Of a stretch of DNA of 64,000 nucleotides, positions 1 to 12,706 are shown piece after piece. Positions within the stretch are counted from its first letter, which is position 1, and each line of letters begins with the position of its first letter. Source of the DNA: Monosporascus cannonballus (Eukaryota > Ascomycota > Sordariomycetes > Xylariales); assembly GCA_004154925.1 (NCBI GenBank), contig QJNS01000015.1:248001-312000 (forward strand), in the 5' to 3' direction. The notes under the pieces were generated by a model. It was not told the DNA's origin and did no database searches. It was given only the letters and a program-made list of their open reading frames with translations. Made by a program: the position numbers and the translations under genes.

Positions 1-270
1 ATAATATGAAGAAATGTTATAAAAACGATTAAGGCGTAAAATTCGCAACAATTTATAAAACTTTTTAAACGCTTTTAAAGTTTACTTCTAATAATTATCC
101 GTAAGTTTTATTTTTAAAAAATATCGTATAAAATTTAACGTTCCGATTTCGTTAAATTAATTTACTGATATAAGGTTTATTACACTTCAAATTTATTGAA
201 AATCAGATATTCGATTTTAAAATAAAGTTTTACAGTATTAAGGTATAATTTATTTTAATAACAAATAGGA
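1..270. other. unassigned AT-rich RIP sequence
   Basis: No gene or named repeat is visible. The last five bases (266-270, TAGGA) are the left target duplication of the LTR element that follows. Confidence 0.6.
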
Positions 271-498
271 TGGTAGAGATTCTACGGTTACTGTTATATT
301 GACCAGGGTTCCAGCTATAAGTAGCTAGGAAATTCTCCAGACCTTCAGATAGAAAAATGGCAAAGTAATAATTACATTGATTTAATTATATGTACCTTAT
401 AATTAGTTATTTGTAATAAATGAAAACTTGCTGCCTTAGTTATGTTATTTCGTATAACCATTTCGTTATTTTTTATAAATTTTACGTAATCCTTAATA
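271..498 (+). repeat. 5' LTR of L1
   Basis: This 228-bp repeat pairs with 3195-3428. Shared words include the AGCTAGGAAATTCTCC block near 320 and the ACCATTTCGTTA block near 458. Differences between the two LTRs are mostly C/T and G/A transitions, as RIP produces. It ends TTAATA where the 3' LTR ends CTAACA. Confidence 0.8.
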
Positions 499-3194
499 AG
501 TGATATTTATTACCCGAATTCAAACCTAAATTTTTTGGTTTCCCGTCGTTTTTTACCCCTCCAAGAAAAGTTATAAAACATAAGTAAAACTTGATATTTG
601 TAATACGCATAATAATACGTATAGCAGAAAGGTTTCGGATAATGCGATAAATGTGTATTTTTATTATCCAAAATCGCGATTTATTAACATTTAAACGTAA
701 ATACAAAGCTATCCGATAATTCTTCTTAAAAAGCCTAATTTATTTAGACATCGGACTTAATAATCCTTACGGCATAAAAATTATCTCCATAATATATTAA
801 GAAATACCCTTATATACCTTGGAAAGGTCCGAAAACCTTTCAGATATCCAATTTACGTTTACTTAGATAAGCGCTAAAATTAATTTTTTTAATAATGATA
901 ACCAAATTAATTTTTAGTACTAAAAAATATACGTCCCGGATAATTAAATAACCCGGAATAACCGACAAAATTGACATTTCAAAATTTAAGCCGCGTAGAA
1001 AATTTGGATATATCAATAATTAAAGTGCCAAACTAGCTTAAAAGGTTAGGAATATTTTCGTCTAAAGGGCCAGATTAATTAAAAGGTTCGAAAGTATTTA
1101 CGTTTAGGTGATTAAAAAAACCAAAACCTTAAAAATTCGCAATGTTAAAAAAAGCTTATGTTAATTCCCGAACCGCTAAGGATGTTAAGGACCTTATTAA
1201 ATAATCCCGTGCTAACGGCTTAAGATATAGGCTAAAATGAGGAAATTGCTCGTTATTTAAGGATTAACAATTAATTCGTAAACTTAAACCTTTAAAAGGT
1301 CCGGTACGGATATATATAAATTTAGAGGTTAAAAAGGTAGAAAAATGAATAAATACGGTTAACGGAAAATTAATTATTCTGAAAGAAAATTGGTTAAAAC
1401 CAATATAATGGAACTGTTTGCGTACGCAAATATATGGGAAAATTTAATTGATTTTTAAATATTTATACGTTTATACCAAATCCTATACCCAGTTTTCCAG
1501 GTTTTATATCTCCGATCCGATAAAAGCGATTTTAAAGCTGTATACTTAATTAAGGTCAATAATAAAGCGAAAATAAAAACAGACAGATTGAACGATATTT
1601 AGAAAATAAACGTTACCTTATAAAACGATTTCTATAATAAGTTAACCGATTAAAACATTACGGCTTATTAAACGAATAATAAGCGCGATAAAAAACAAGG
1701 TTACTGTTAAAAGTACTTATAACAAAATTAAAAAACATAAGGATCCCGCTAATTTAATTTAAATTTACGAAATTAATCAGAAAAATATTAATAATAAAAT
1801 TAATAACGTAAAAAGCTACGTTATTTTTAACAATAAAAGCATAATAAGGGTCCAAATTAATTAAATTAAGGCGGGTTTTACCACCGTTTTGGGCGATATT
1901 ACAAATTTGGTCGAAAATTGCAACGTTAAAACGGAACTTATACTTTCGTTAATGAAGAATTAATATAGAAATACGAAAAGAAATACCGAAAATCATTAGG
2001 TTACTTTTAAGTTAACGGTTATGTTGATGTTAATTAAAAAACCCGAATTAAACCCGGATTACAAAAGAATTGGATGTATATAAAGAATTACGTCGTAAAC
2101 GATAGATATTCCGTATATTTCGAAGGGTTTAACGAAATGTTACCAATAAAAAACGAATTAAATTTCCTACATTAACGGTACAACATTTAATACGATTCGG
2201 AAACCCTTTTTATTTGATATTTATAAAGTGAATATATAACAAAAAAGGTGGTGGTATTTAGAACGGTATAATCGGCAAATTTTTCCAAACTTACGCCAAA
2301 AATATCGCGTTTTAAGGAAACGGTATGCCTTATTCTTAACGACAAATAAATAATTAACGCGAACATAGAGTTAGTAATAAAAACCGATTATTGCGAAAAA
2401 CTTCGTGCCTGAAAATAAATTTTAAAGTTAATATTAATACGTAACTAATTAACGTTTGTATGAATGCTAGTAATTTTGCAATTTTAATTGATAGAAAATA
2501 AGTAATCAAATAAGCTAAAAACCTTAGCTTTTCCAAAGTTAACCTTATTTCCGATAAAAACGTTAATTCCAGAACCTTTATCGATATTTAAATTGATTTT
2601 AACTTTTATATAAAATAAATTAAAAGTATATAGATAAATAATTACTTTGTCGTAAAAGTTAACGGTATAAATAGCTTTGGGCTTAAAATAGTATTCAGTA
2701 CTAAATTTTTCATTATAAAGTTAGAATTAATTTCGTTAAAAATTATAATTTCCGGTTAATTTTTATCGTAAAAATAAAAGAAAAATCCTTTAAAACAGCA
2801 ACCTTAAAACTAACCCGATAAATGGTTGCTGTAGCTTATGTAATAATAATACCTGCTATAATAACGGTTTTTATAAACGTTATTTATGCCGAATTTCCTA
2901 AATTAATGAAAATAAACCGTATAACTTAATTTTTATATATATCGGCGAATTACCCGGACGTATTTAATTTTATTTTAAATAAATTTAACCTTGATTAAAA
3001 CGGTTGTATTTTATAACATTAAGATACATTTGTAATAAAATATATTCCATATGAATAATGAAGGATTTCAAAATTCACATTTAGTTTTACGCATAAATAT
3101 TAAGCGTTAATCTTTTATCTAAGTAACTAAAACCGACCGGGTTAATCGTAATACCGTACGTTATACGGTTATTTCTTTAAGGAAAAAAGGCATT

Positions 3195-3428
3195 TATTAA
3201 AAAGTTTACGATTATAATTATAATAACCGGATTTTCAGTTATAAATAACTAAGAAATTCTCCAAATTCTCCAAATCTTCAAATAAAAAGATCACAAGACA
3301 ACTACATTTACATAATTATACGTACCTTATAATTAGTTATTAATAATAAATAAAAACTTGCCAACTTACTTACATTACGTCGTACAACCATTTCATTACC
3401 TTTTATAAATCCCACGCAATCCCTAACA
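3195..3428 (+). repeat. 3' LTR of L1
   Basis: This is the right-hand copy, 234 bp, ending CCCTAACA before the duplication TAGGA. It carries a short local duplication (CCAAATTCT twice near 3260) absent from the left LTR. Confidence 0.8.
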
Positions 3429-6400
3429 TAGGAAGTACAATATTTAGCGTGCAAATTATATCGTTTAAGAATTCTTTATACACTTTGTTAAAATTGCAAA
3501 ATACAAAATAAACCTATATTATGACAAGTTTTTTATTATGTCTACAAGAAACTAAAGCGTAATTGTTTTATATATAAACCGAACTTTTAGAAATGTATAA
3601 ATCCGATTATTACATAATTATTTCAAACACCCTTTCCAATATTCATTAGGTAAATTATATATTAAGCTCGATTTTTATAATTTAATCTTTACAAGACCAC
3701 ATAATTATTTTAAAAATAAGGAACCCTGTATATTTTCACCTTAAATATTGTTTATTAATTATAATGCATAAGACCTTTGACATTTTAAAGGTACTATAGA
3801 TCAATTAAATTAATTAATATTATTAATTAATTATTATTCTTTTTAAGCAATTAGAATCATCTTGTATATGTAATATTTAATTTATGTTAAGTATAGACCA
3901 AAATATAATACAAAGGGTTAAAATTAAATAAACTGAAAAATAATGCCAAATATTTGTGTTATAAATTATTATATAATAATGGTTTTTAATAATTAGTAAT
4001 TATAAAGCGAAATTATAATATTCAATATTTACGTAATAATATTTACGTTATGCGTAATAATTATAGTAATTACGAACAGAGTTAAATAGAATTATAGGAG
4101 AAAAAAGCAATTTTTACCATAGAAAATGTCATTAAATATTTATATTAATTCATATTACATTTAAGATTTTTAAAAGTATAGTTGCTATACAATAATATTT
4201 AGTGTATTAAAAAACACTATTTCTGCCTTTTTTCTTGCGTTTTTATTATTAGTTATTATTTTATATCACAGCTACCGGATCGTTATATTATTTATTGAAA
4301 TTTGTAATTTTGCATGAGATTTTATATCTTTATTTTTAATTGTATTTGTTGAACATAACGCCAATTAGTAATTAAGTATTAAAAAACTATTTTTAGAAGC
4401 CCAATAATGTTTTATTTATATATCGTCTTTATAAGCTATAACGTTTTAAGAAATTCTATTTTCGTCTTCAAAAAGTAACGGAAGGTTGTAACAGTATTTT
4501 CCAGAATATTTATCCTCCAATAGAAAAAATTAAGATACTTTCGTTTTTCGTAATTTTTTTTTTTGGCTCGGCGACGGCCGATTAGCCCTCAGAGGCCGTC
4601 GTTTCGAAATAAGGAGGCCGCAAAAAAATGCTTCTGTTATTTTGGTGCCTTCCGCAAAAGATTTAGTCTTTTTTAAAATTAACTCTTTTTTTCTTTCGTC
4701 TGGCCCTCACCTGCGAAATAACTGAAAATAAAAAAGCTGGAAAATTGCCAGGTATTCTGCAAAACGCAAAGAGATTCAGCGATTCTAACGAAATGGGTTA
4801 GAAATCAAGAAACGGCGAAAACCTAAATAAAGATTAAATAAAATATAAAGTTTTTACGGTAAATATAACGTTTATTTTTTACTTCATAAATATTAAAATA
4901 TGGATTTCAACTTTCGTCCAAATTTTAATAATTAATTAATTTACCTTATATAAAATTTTTATCATTTAATTAATTACCGCTTTTATTACATTTAATTAAA
5001 CTGAGGCTGAAAAATAATAATTAATATTTGTTCGATATTACTGTTTTTATACCTTTTATTAAAATATCGTTTTATTTTTTAATATCGGCTAAATTAGTTA
5101 CGAAGGGTTCGAGTTTTTTTTAAAAAGATTTTATAATTCGTATCATAAAAATAAAATAAAATTTCGGTAATATTATCCGTAACGTTGATAATGTAGACGA
5201 ATTTCTGTTAATTTTGCGGGCGAAATTAATTAAAATGTTTAATAAAGCAAAAAGAAAAAACCCATCCTTTTGAAATTTTCCTAATTTTGGTAACTAAAGT
5301 GTATAAATATAATAGTTTTCTTATAAAAATTTGGTTCGGTTATCTTTTTCGTAATTGAAATGTCGATCGAGTTTTAATTAAACCCTTTAATGAAAATAGG
5401 TATAATTTATATTCTTTAACGGTTAATATATGGTAATATTTAAGTTTTACGGATATAATGAAATTTCCGATTAAGACTTGTGTATTTTTTTAAAAAAGCT
5501 TTTTTAATTTTTTTCAAAAATTTATTTTATAACGAATATATATTTCGTAGTCTTTTGATTTTTCAAAATGTTAAAAAATCGTTAATAAATCACGCTATTT
5601 AACACTCAAAGTTTGTTTAATAAATTTACTTTCGTTTTCGAATTTTAGCGCCAAAGGAAAAACTTCAACGATTCTTGCTTTAACAGCACATTTAGTATGT
5701 TTTTTAACTGAAAATAAAAAATTTTAATTACCTTCCCGATATTAAGCTTATATTGTTATCCTGTTCCATTATTATTGCCCGAATTTTTGATATATTTGGT
5801 TCTACCAAATTAATGTAAAAAATAGGAAGGTAGTTTTTCCAAATAATAAAAAACTATTATAAACGACAATAAATTTAACTGTTAATATATAGGGCTTTGA
5901 TATGAATAATTTTATTATCATAACAATTTTAGAAAAGCTTTGTATAAATTAATATAAAAGGTTCAATAACAAAAAAGTACTTTAAATACTTATTTTAATA
6001 ATTAAGCCACAGTTTTTTACACATATAACAAAAATTAAACTATAAAAAGAGTAAAAAAACCGTTAATATTTTTTTTAAAAAATTTCAAAAGGTTAAAGAC
6101 AAAACCGAAATTATACTCGTTTCGTTTCGTTCATTAATATAACATTTAACTACAAACTTTTTCATATTAGCAACAAAGTATTGTACTATTATTTTTGTTC
6201 AACGAAGTAGTAAAAATATAATTTTGCATTGTTAAAATGTTTTCCCTTTTTAATTAACCCTATAATTTGGCATATAATTACGCGAAATAATATTCTGTAA
6301 ATTAATTTTTTTCCGGTAGTTTACATCGTGTTCATTATTATTAAATCCTATATTTCTTTTAATAAATTCGCATTCAAATACGGTAAAATTAGACTTGTTA

Positions 6401-9400
6401 ATATAATAAATTAAGATTAATTACGATAAATAATTTTTAAAAAGAAATGGGAAGAAAATTAAAGAAAAAGGTGACAACGATTGTGGGGAAGAATAGAAAA
6501 ATAAAAAACGAAAATACCTTTTACGAATAAAAAAATAAAAATATAAACCAAAATACGAAAACTGAATATTAATACAAATTTATAAAATTTATTATATATC
6601 GTTAAAATTATTTCCGAAAGATTCGTGCAAAAGTTTACAAAATAATTGGTTTTTTGTTTAAATATTAAGGAAAATATTAATAAGGTTTTGATTCTTTTCG
6701 TATTAAACGTCACTACCGTTAAATATTTTAGTTAATTGCGGTTTTTTAAAACTTAATTATTTTTCGAAAAGTTTATAACTGCACTTATATGTTTTTAAAC
6801 AAAATTTATAACCTTTTTAGTAAAAACGTCACGGAAAAACTATTTACTATATTTGGCTACTGATAATTTTTATCCCACCAACTAGGCTAAAATATAAATT
6901 TTTTAAATGTAAAAGTTTCGATAAAATACTTTTTTTCTCTCGAGTGAAATTTATTTTTGTTGTTATTAATAAATATATGTTACTGTTTAAATTTCCATTG
7001 AACTTACGGATCCGTAATTCCTAAGATTAAAAGTAAAAAAATTAAGGAAATAATTCGGCATATATATTAATATTTAGTGCAGTGGAAGCTTTAAATTAAG
7101 TTCTTAGTTTTTCTTTGTAATTATAAAAAACCTTTCATCTTACGAATTTTGAAAAGAGTTTCTTAAATAATTAATATTTTGAAGGAAAATAAAAATAATT
7201 TCATTAATTACAACAAACTATAATAAATTATAATTCAAATCGTGTTTAGTTATAAAATATTTAGTTATAAAATCGATAACGATTTTCGTCTTACACTATA
7301 ATAACGCTTATATTTTTCCTAAATTATCTATTACCTTAAAAGATTTAAAAAAATTTCATATTAATTTAAAGATTTAAAAACATTTCAAATTAATTTAATT
7401 TTAAATCGCAATATTAATGTAATTGGAATAATTTTCACAAGCGGGAAAATAATGAAATTAAAATTATGTTTTAAGGTTATTGGAGTATTTATTTCTAAAA
7501 TTTTTATAATCCTGTTTAAAATGTTGTAAAACAATATAGGTGTTCTAACTTTATTCTCTATTTTATTTATTTGTTTAAAATATTAATTACTAAAAATTAA
7601 AAATTTTATAGTATAAATGTTTTTAAAAATATTTATGAAAAATTCAATATACAATTAAGCGTTTTATCAGAAATTATTTCGGTCTGTATATATAATAAAC
7701 AAAAAAAGTAAATTTAAGATAATTAAAACGCCCTGGGTATTATAAGACGTAATAAGTTATTACATCCATTTTTAAATTCTCAAAAAACTTTTGCTAACAT
7801 AAAACCGTAAGACTTAGGTTTAAAAATTGGTTAAACCGCATAGCCGTTACATATAGCTTTTTTCGGAATATATCTCGATATCGTTATTAAATATTTTATT
7901 AACAAATTTATATCCAAATTCTAACTAAATACAGTTTTTCGAATCCGTCTAAAATTTTGGTTTTTGATTTTTAAGTTATAACGAAATATAACTGTACCTT
8001 AACATTTTTTTTAAAAAATACATTTCGAATTATACGCCGTTTTTATTTTAATGAAAATAGGTTGACTTTTATTTAAAATAGCCGATAACAACCTTTTCGA
8101 TTTTAATAAAAATCGTATTATGAAAACAACGATAATTGTTACGCATATATTTTTTAAAAAATTATATATATTTACTTATACGGTACTTTATAAAATATTT
8201 GAAGTTATAAACGTTTTTGTAAAAATTTAAATATATTAAAAATATCTATAAGGGAACAATATTAATATATAAGTTTTCATGTTAACTTTGAAATATCCTA
8301 TGTGGAAAAAAAATCGTGGTGGTTACTTAAAACGTGTATTAACGTAATATATATCTTTTTCCAAATTTAGTTCACAAGCCTATAAAAATAAAACCGAAAA
8401 AAAGGAATTAAAAATAATTTTTAGGGAATTATTTTACCAGAATATATATAATTGGAATACAGCATATTTCGATAATATACATAAACCAATTAAGTACAAC
8501 GGGTTAACACATAACTGTACTAAATTAAATAGTGATTTTTAATGCAATAATAGAAGTATGATAGAAATATTAACTAAATGGATATACAATAAACATATTA
8601 TTTAATAAAAGATATTCGATCTTCAAATATTGATTTACAATTATAAATCTCCAAAATATAAATAGTTCCCACGACATATAATTTATATCTTCAATATAGT
8701 AAATCTATTTCGTAAAATATATATTCTAAAGTCGACAATTAATGTTATAACAAAGAAATTTATTAATTTGCCAAAAAATAGAATTATAAAAATAATATTT
8801 ATAATTCAGCAACTTATATTTATTTCCTATTTAATCGGTATTTTTCAATAAAATAATTATAACATAAATAAACAATTAATAGTTTTGCGAGTTCAGTTTT
8901 TGAATTATTAATTTAAATGGTATATAGATTTAAAAATGAAATCAAAAACGAAAAGCATTTTTAAACACGTAAATTTGACAAATTCTACGGCTGTGGTTAC
9001 GGTAAACTTCGCGAAAATTTTCATTATCATAAAACCCCATTTAACAGTTAATATATTAATAAACGGTGATTTAATATCGATCGCATAAATAATAATAAAC
9101 ATAATAACCATCTAAATATTAAAATTTAGAAACAAAATAATAAACTTTTCGTACTTCAGGCCAAATTAAATATTTACAGGCAAAAAAAAAACATTAATTA
9201 CGGTAAAATTTAGGCTTTTTAATCCAAAATCTAGAAAACAAGCAAAATAGAGAGGATTATATTAAAATAACTAATAATGCAAATTTTGACGATAATTGTT
9301 GGAATACTAAGATTCAAAAATTAAAAAAAGAATTTTGGTTACAATATTAATTACGATAGGAATATGTTTAATTCTTAATATAAGATATTGGATTATATAA

Positions 9401-9540
9401 TTTTCTATTTTAAGTTAAAGAAAGAAATAGTCATTACAGGATATAAGTTGTACAATAAATATTATATTTAATATACTCTAATACGATAGTTAATTTTAGT
9501 TTTTACACTTAGAAAAAAAATTATTTTAACGGCCCAAAAT
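3429..9540. other. 6-kb unassigned RIP desert
   Basis: I see no intact frame, LTR pair or transposase motif here. About 4840-5800 is T-rich on the plus strand, which elsewhere in this window marks coding on the minus strand, so a minus-strand element relic is possible. A small GC-richer island lies at about 4556-4800 (listed separately). Several short open frames, such as those near 6460-6710 and 8910-9110, have no recognisable motif and are typical chance frames in low-GC sequence. Confidence 0.5.
4535..4660. repeat. dispersed repeat with hairpin, copy A
   Basis: The stretch from the T-run near 4550 through CGGCGACGGCCGATTA resembles 26305-26420 (AGCCCGTCGACGACCGATAA after a T-run), and the differences are mostly transitions. 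In this copy CGACGGCC and GGCCGTCG form a perfect 8-bp stem around a 14-base loop. It is GC-richer than its surroundings. The element it belongs to is unknown. Confidence 0.4.
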
Positions 9541-9805
9541 TACTGATAAATTTCCATTACGATAAACCTTATGTCCGGTAATTTTACTGTTCGATCAGGG
9601 TTTTAAAGTTAAAAAGTTAAGCTTTAAGCAGTTAACCTTAAAAATTACCCTGAAGAATAAGCCGTAAAAGTAAATCTTAAGGGTAAACCTTAAGTACGTA
9701 TAAAAGGCTTTGTAAACCTTGACTAGTTTTACGGTTAGGAATATTAAATATTAGCTTGCAAAAGGGCTAGGGATTCTAATTTCGATCGTTTTACGGTTTT
9801 TAAAT
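9541..9805 (+). repeat. LTR-like repeat, left copy
   Basis: This stretch matches about 25488-25722 in the same order along its whole length: the ATAAACCTTATG block, a TTAAG-rich middle, a GTATAAAAGGC block and a TTCGATC-TTTTACGG block. The spacing, a TATA-like box near the centre and possible TG start suggest LTRs of one family. No matching target duplication was found outside the two copies (AAAAT on the left; nothing equal on the right), so they may be two solo LTRs rather than a pair. The right edge is approximate. Confidence 0.55.
9699..9706 (+). promoter_or_regulatory. TATA box in LTR-like repeat
   Basis: TATAAAAG is kept in both copies of the repeat (here and at 25623-25630), although most of the surroundings have diverged. 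Its mid-repeat position fits the start of the R region of an LTR and implies plus-strand transcription. Confidence 0.45.
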
Positions 9806-9818
9806 TACTATCAATTAA

Positions 9819-10136
9819 AATATTGTGCTGCAAAAATCCGGCTATTTAGTACCGTTAATCCGTTTTCGTAAAATCTTTAACGAAACCGTCTCGTTTACGA
9901 TAATTAAATCCTACCAAGCTATCGGGCGAGCGAAAACCGTCAACATTTTAACCGACCCAAAAAATTTATCTCCAAAAAAACGATTTCAGCTTTTGATTTT
10001 CGGAGACGATTTAATATACGAAAGTGGCGGTAATCGATCTTTACAAGAACTTATGCCGAGCAATATAGGAATTATGAAAAAACTGTTCGCGAAATTGGAA
10101 GGGGAATTAAAAAAGCGACAGTTTAGTAAAGCCTAG
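9819..10136 (+). CDS. uncharacterised open frame, not RIP-damaged
   Basis: The frame is open for 106 codons (stop TAA at 9816, stop TAG at 10134), and its base composition is clearly richer in G and C than the flanks. It keeps CAA, CAG and CGA codons that RIP destroys in its neighbours. No ATG lies near the left end, the first in-frame one being in the ELMPSN stretch, so this is probably a fragment or an internal exon. The protein is basic at its end (KLEGELKKRQFSKA). The middle reads LSPKKRFQLLIFGDDLIYES. I do not recognise the family. It begins about 15 bases after the LTR-like repeat at 9541, so it could be the start of a gag-like gene of that element. A real but broken coding sequence is likely; the function is unknown. 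Confidence 0.4.
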   Translation, partial: NIVLQKSGYLVPLIRFRKIFNETVSFTIIKSYQAIGRAKTVNILTDPKNLSPKKRFQLLIFGDDLIYESGGNRSLQELMPSNIGIMKKLFAKLEGELKKRQFSKA

Positions 10137-10139
10137 AAA

Positions 10140-12706
10140 GCAAGGTAGCAATCTATTATTTCACCTAATTTTGTTTACACTGTCACGTCTTCTTTAAGGA
10201 GAATATATGACTATTATAATAAGTTTTTTTATATAATATTATAGCTGTAATGTTTTGATATCTTACTATGGTATACACCAATCGGATATTTGAGATTTCG
10301 GTTTTGTTTTGATATTTTACTAATAAGAAAAATAAGACTCTTTTAGCGTTGGTATTCTGCATCGGATATGTTATTTTCCGAGATGTGCTAAGTTTCGTAT
10401 TTATATTTAGCTCATTTGTTCGAGCTTAATTTGTTTTTGCTTTATTTGATTACATGCGTTAAATTCCTAATTATTACGTATTAATATTATATATTTCATT
10501 TATATAACTTTTTGGAATTTTTGTTTAAAAAGTTTTGCGTTTTTGCTTTTATTTCAAGGTTTTTTGTTTTATGTTATATTTTCGTAAGGTAAATAAAGAA
10601 AATTATAGATGTATTATTCTTGCTTATTAAATTTTAGTGAATTTTCCGGCGATTTTTTATTATTTTTATTATGACCTTTCCTTTTATTACATTTGGAAAG
10701 TTTTTGGGGGTTACTGTTATTATTTTGAATATTTACGCATTTTGAACCGCTTTGTACGGATTATATAAAAGATTATCTTAATTATTATGTTCAAACTTTT
10801 AAAAAATAAATTAATAAAATTCGGTGTTCGTTTATTATTTATATTGAAGAGTCGGATTTCTGTTTAATTTCTAGTAACAAGATATATTCGTGTAGTAACG
10901 GAGTTAATGGTATGATTAAATTATAATTCATACCGGTTAATTAAAATTTAATATATTTATTTTACCTAATTATATTATACGGGTTTTAAGTATACGGGTT
11001 TATAATAAATTTAATAATAATATTTTATATCTTGTTTTTAGGACTATTTACTATTATGACAAATTTTTAAGCTTTTTTTTAATTTTATAAAAGTTATAAA
11101 TACTGTTACGTTTAATTTTGTACTTAAGGAAAATATTATTTGAAAGTCTACAATGTTTTAAATTTTTATTTCTTAATTCGTTTAACGAAATGTCAAAAAG
11201 ATACATATTTGCAGTTTAAATTTAAATTAAACGTTTGATTTATTGTATTGATAATTTAAAATTTCATATTTTTGATACTTAGCTATAGATAAATAGGAAA
11301 TAGAAATTTAAAAACTTTACGGATATTTTTTATATATTATGAAGAAAATTCCGTTAAATTTTAATATATATTTTTTACAAAAGTGTATATTTCTGTTCTT
11401 TAAGTAAAATAGGGTTTTCCAGTATTTTACCCATTTTTATTAATAGTAATATTTCCGAAAATAAGGTAAATTATTCACATATAAATGTTCGCGTTTTCAA
11501 TTTCGTGGATCTTTTATATTAAATTTTATTTAATTAATAATTTAATTAAATAAAACCCCCCTGTTATCATTTAAAATCAGGTTATTCGGTTTATTTTTTT
11601 AATAAATTTTGAAAATATTTGGGTTAGATTTCCTGATACACAATTAAATATTTTCGTTTTATTAATTAGTATACGCTAATTTTTTATAAAAAATACCTTT
11701 TTAACTTTTATAAAAACAAAGAGTTTTTACGTTTTAAGTATATATATATATATATATTGTTAATAAGTACGTTTATATTATTTTATATACACGCCAGTTT
11801 CGGATATAGAAATGGATATCGATCGTATTATACTTATTAATATAATTTGGTTTTTATGAAACCGTAATAAAATTATCGTCATTTATTTGTTTATTTAAAT
11901 TTTAATTAATATACCTAATTTTTGGAAGAAACAGTCGTTTTGTTGAACAAGTAAAAATGGTCCTTGGAATAAAAAAAATTATGTCATTTAAAACATATTT
12001 CTATAATTGAAACAGTGTAAAATATTTCGTCGAATATATATTATATAATAAAAAGCGTACATAATTCGGTGGTTTTTCGAAAATCCCCTAAGAATATGTT
12101 ATTCTTTTTTTGCGAACTTTTTAAGTTTTTTTTAAATTTTGTTAAATATAAGTAAGGTACATGTTATTACCAAAAGCTTACAGTGGTCGTTTATACAAAA
12201 GCGTATATTACGGTAATTTAATATTATTTTTGGGGTGAGTTTAATTTAACATGAAAAATAAATACTTTATACTAATAATTATTATTGCTATTAATTAATA
12301 GTGTCCGTTAATTTAGTATAGGTTCTAACGATATTTAAGTAAAACATTTTTAATATTTAATAGAAAGACTTTTTAAGTGTTTTTAATATTTATTTTTAAG
12401 TAATATAAAAATACGCGATGTTATGAAACTAATGAAATTCTTTATTTATTTATTGAAAAGTTAATTATTTTTAATTACATTAAGTATTTATGCTTTAATA
12501 AACTCGAAACAATAAGTTTCAATTATTTTATATTATTATTCAAGTAAATATTATAATTTGAAACAATTAATCCAGTAATGTAATTAATAAGCTTAATGTA
12601 TAAATATGTATTTAATAATTGGGTTTAATTTATTATGTATTTTACGATACTTAGGTTATTAATGTGCTTATATATTTAATCCGTATTTATGCTTTAACGT
12701 ACGATA
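10140..12706 (-). pseudogene. probable Ty1/Copia pol remnant
   Basis: The plus strand is T-rich, as in the proven minus-strand elements here. On the minus strand, near 11850-11770, one frame reads NDDN...KP...NKYNTIDIHFYIRN, with stops inside. This has the spacing of the end of a Copia RNase H (DN..AI...NP....KHIDI.YHFIR). Nothing else in the stretch could be assigned: I looked for the reverse transcriptase YVDD signature without success. The pogo element at 12707 would interrupt it, so any upstream pol part would lie beyond 14540. This is a weak call that rests on one motif. Confidence 0.3.
11524..11555. repeat. perfect 14-bp inverted repeat
   Basis: TTTTATTTAATTAA and its exact reverse complement flank the 4-base loop TAAT. 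It is all A/T, so a chance origin is possible in this composition. A C-run follows at once. Confidence 0.35.

Larger units (their letters stand above)
271..3428 (+). mobile_element. LTR retrotransposon L1, 3.16 kb, RIP-degraded
   Basis: Two direct repeats (271-498 and 3195-3428) bound this unit. The left one begins TGGTAGAG and the right one ends CTAACA, giving the TG...CA ends of LTRs; the other two ends show transition-type damage. The five bases outside each end are identical: TAGGA at 266-270 and 3429-3433. A purine run AAGGAAAAAAGG (3179-3190) lies just before the right LTR and fits a polypurine tract, so transcription would run on the plus strand. The interior is about 2.7 kb, short for an autonomous Gypsy or Copia element, and every frame has many stops. 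I could not recognise protease, reverse transcriptase or integrase in it. It is either a non-autonomous element or too damaged to read. The boundaries are well supported; the superfamily is unknown. Confidence 0.8.

Noticed and set aside
6459..6713. 84-codon minus-strand membrane-like frame; also 2354-2536, 8908-9111 and 35158-35340
   Set aside because: Phe/Ile/Leu-rich translations are expected by chance from AT-rich sequence; no motif and no start or promoter context.
11739..11758. (TA)n microsatellite; others at 24155-24171, 28553-28569 and 33680-33700
   Set aside because: Simple repeats expected at this base composition; no evidence of function.
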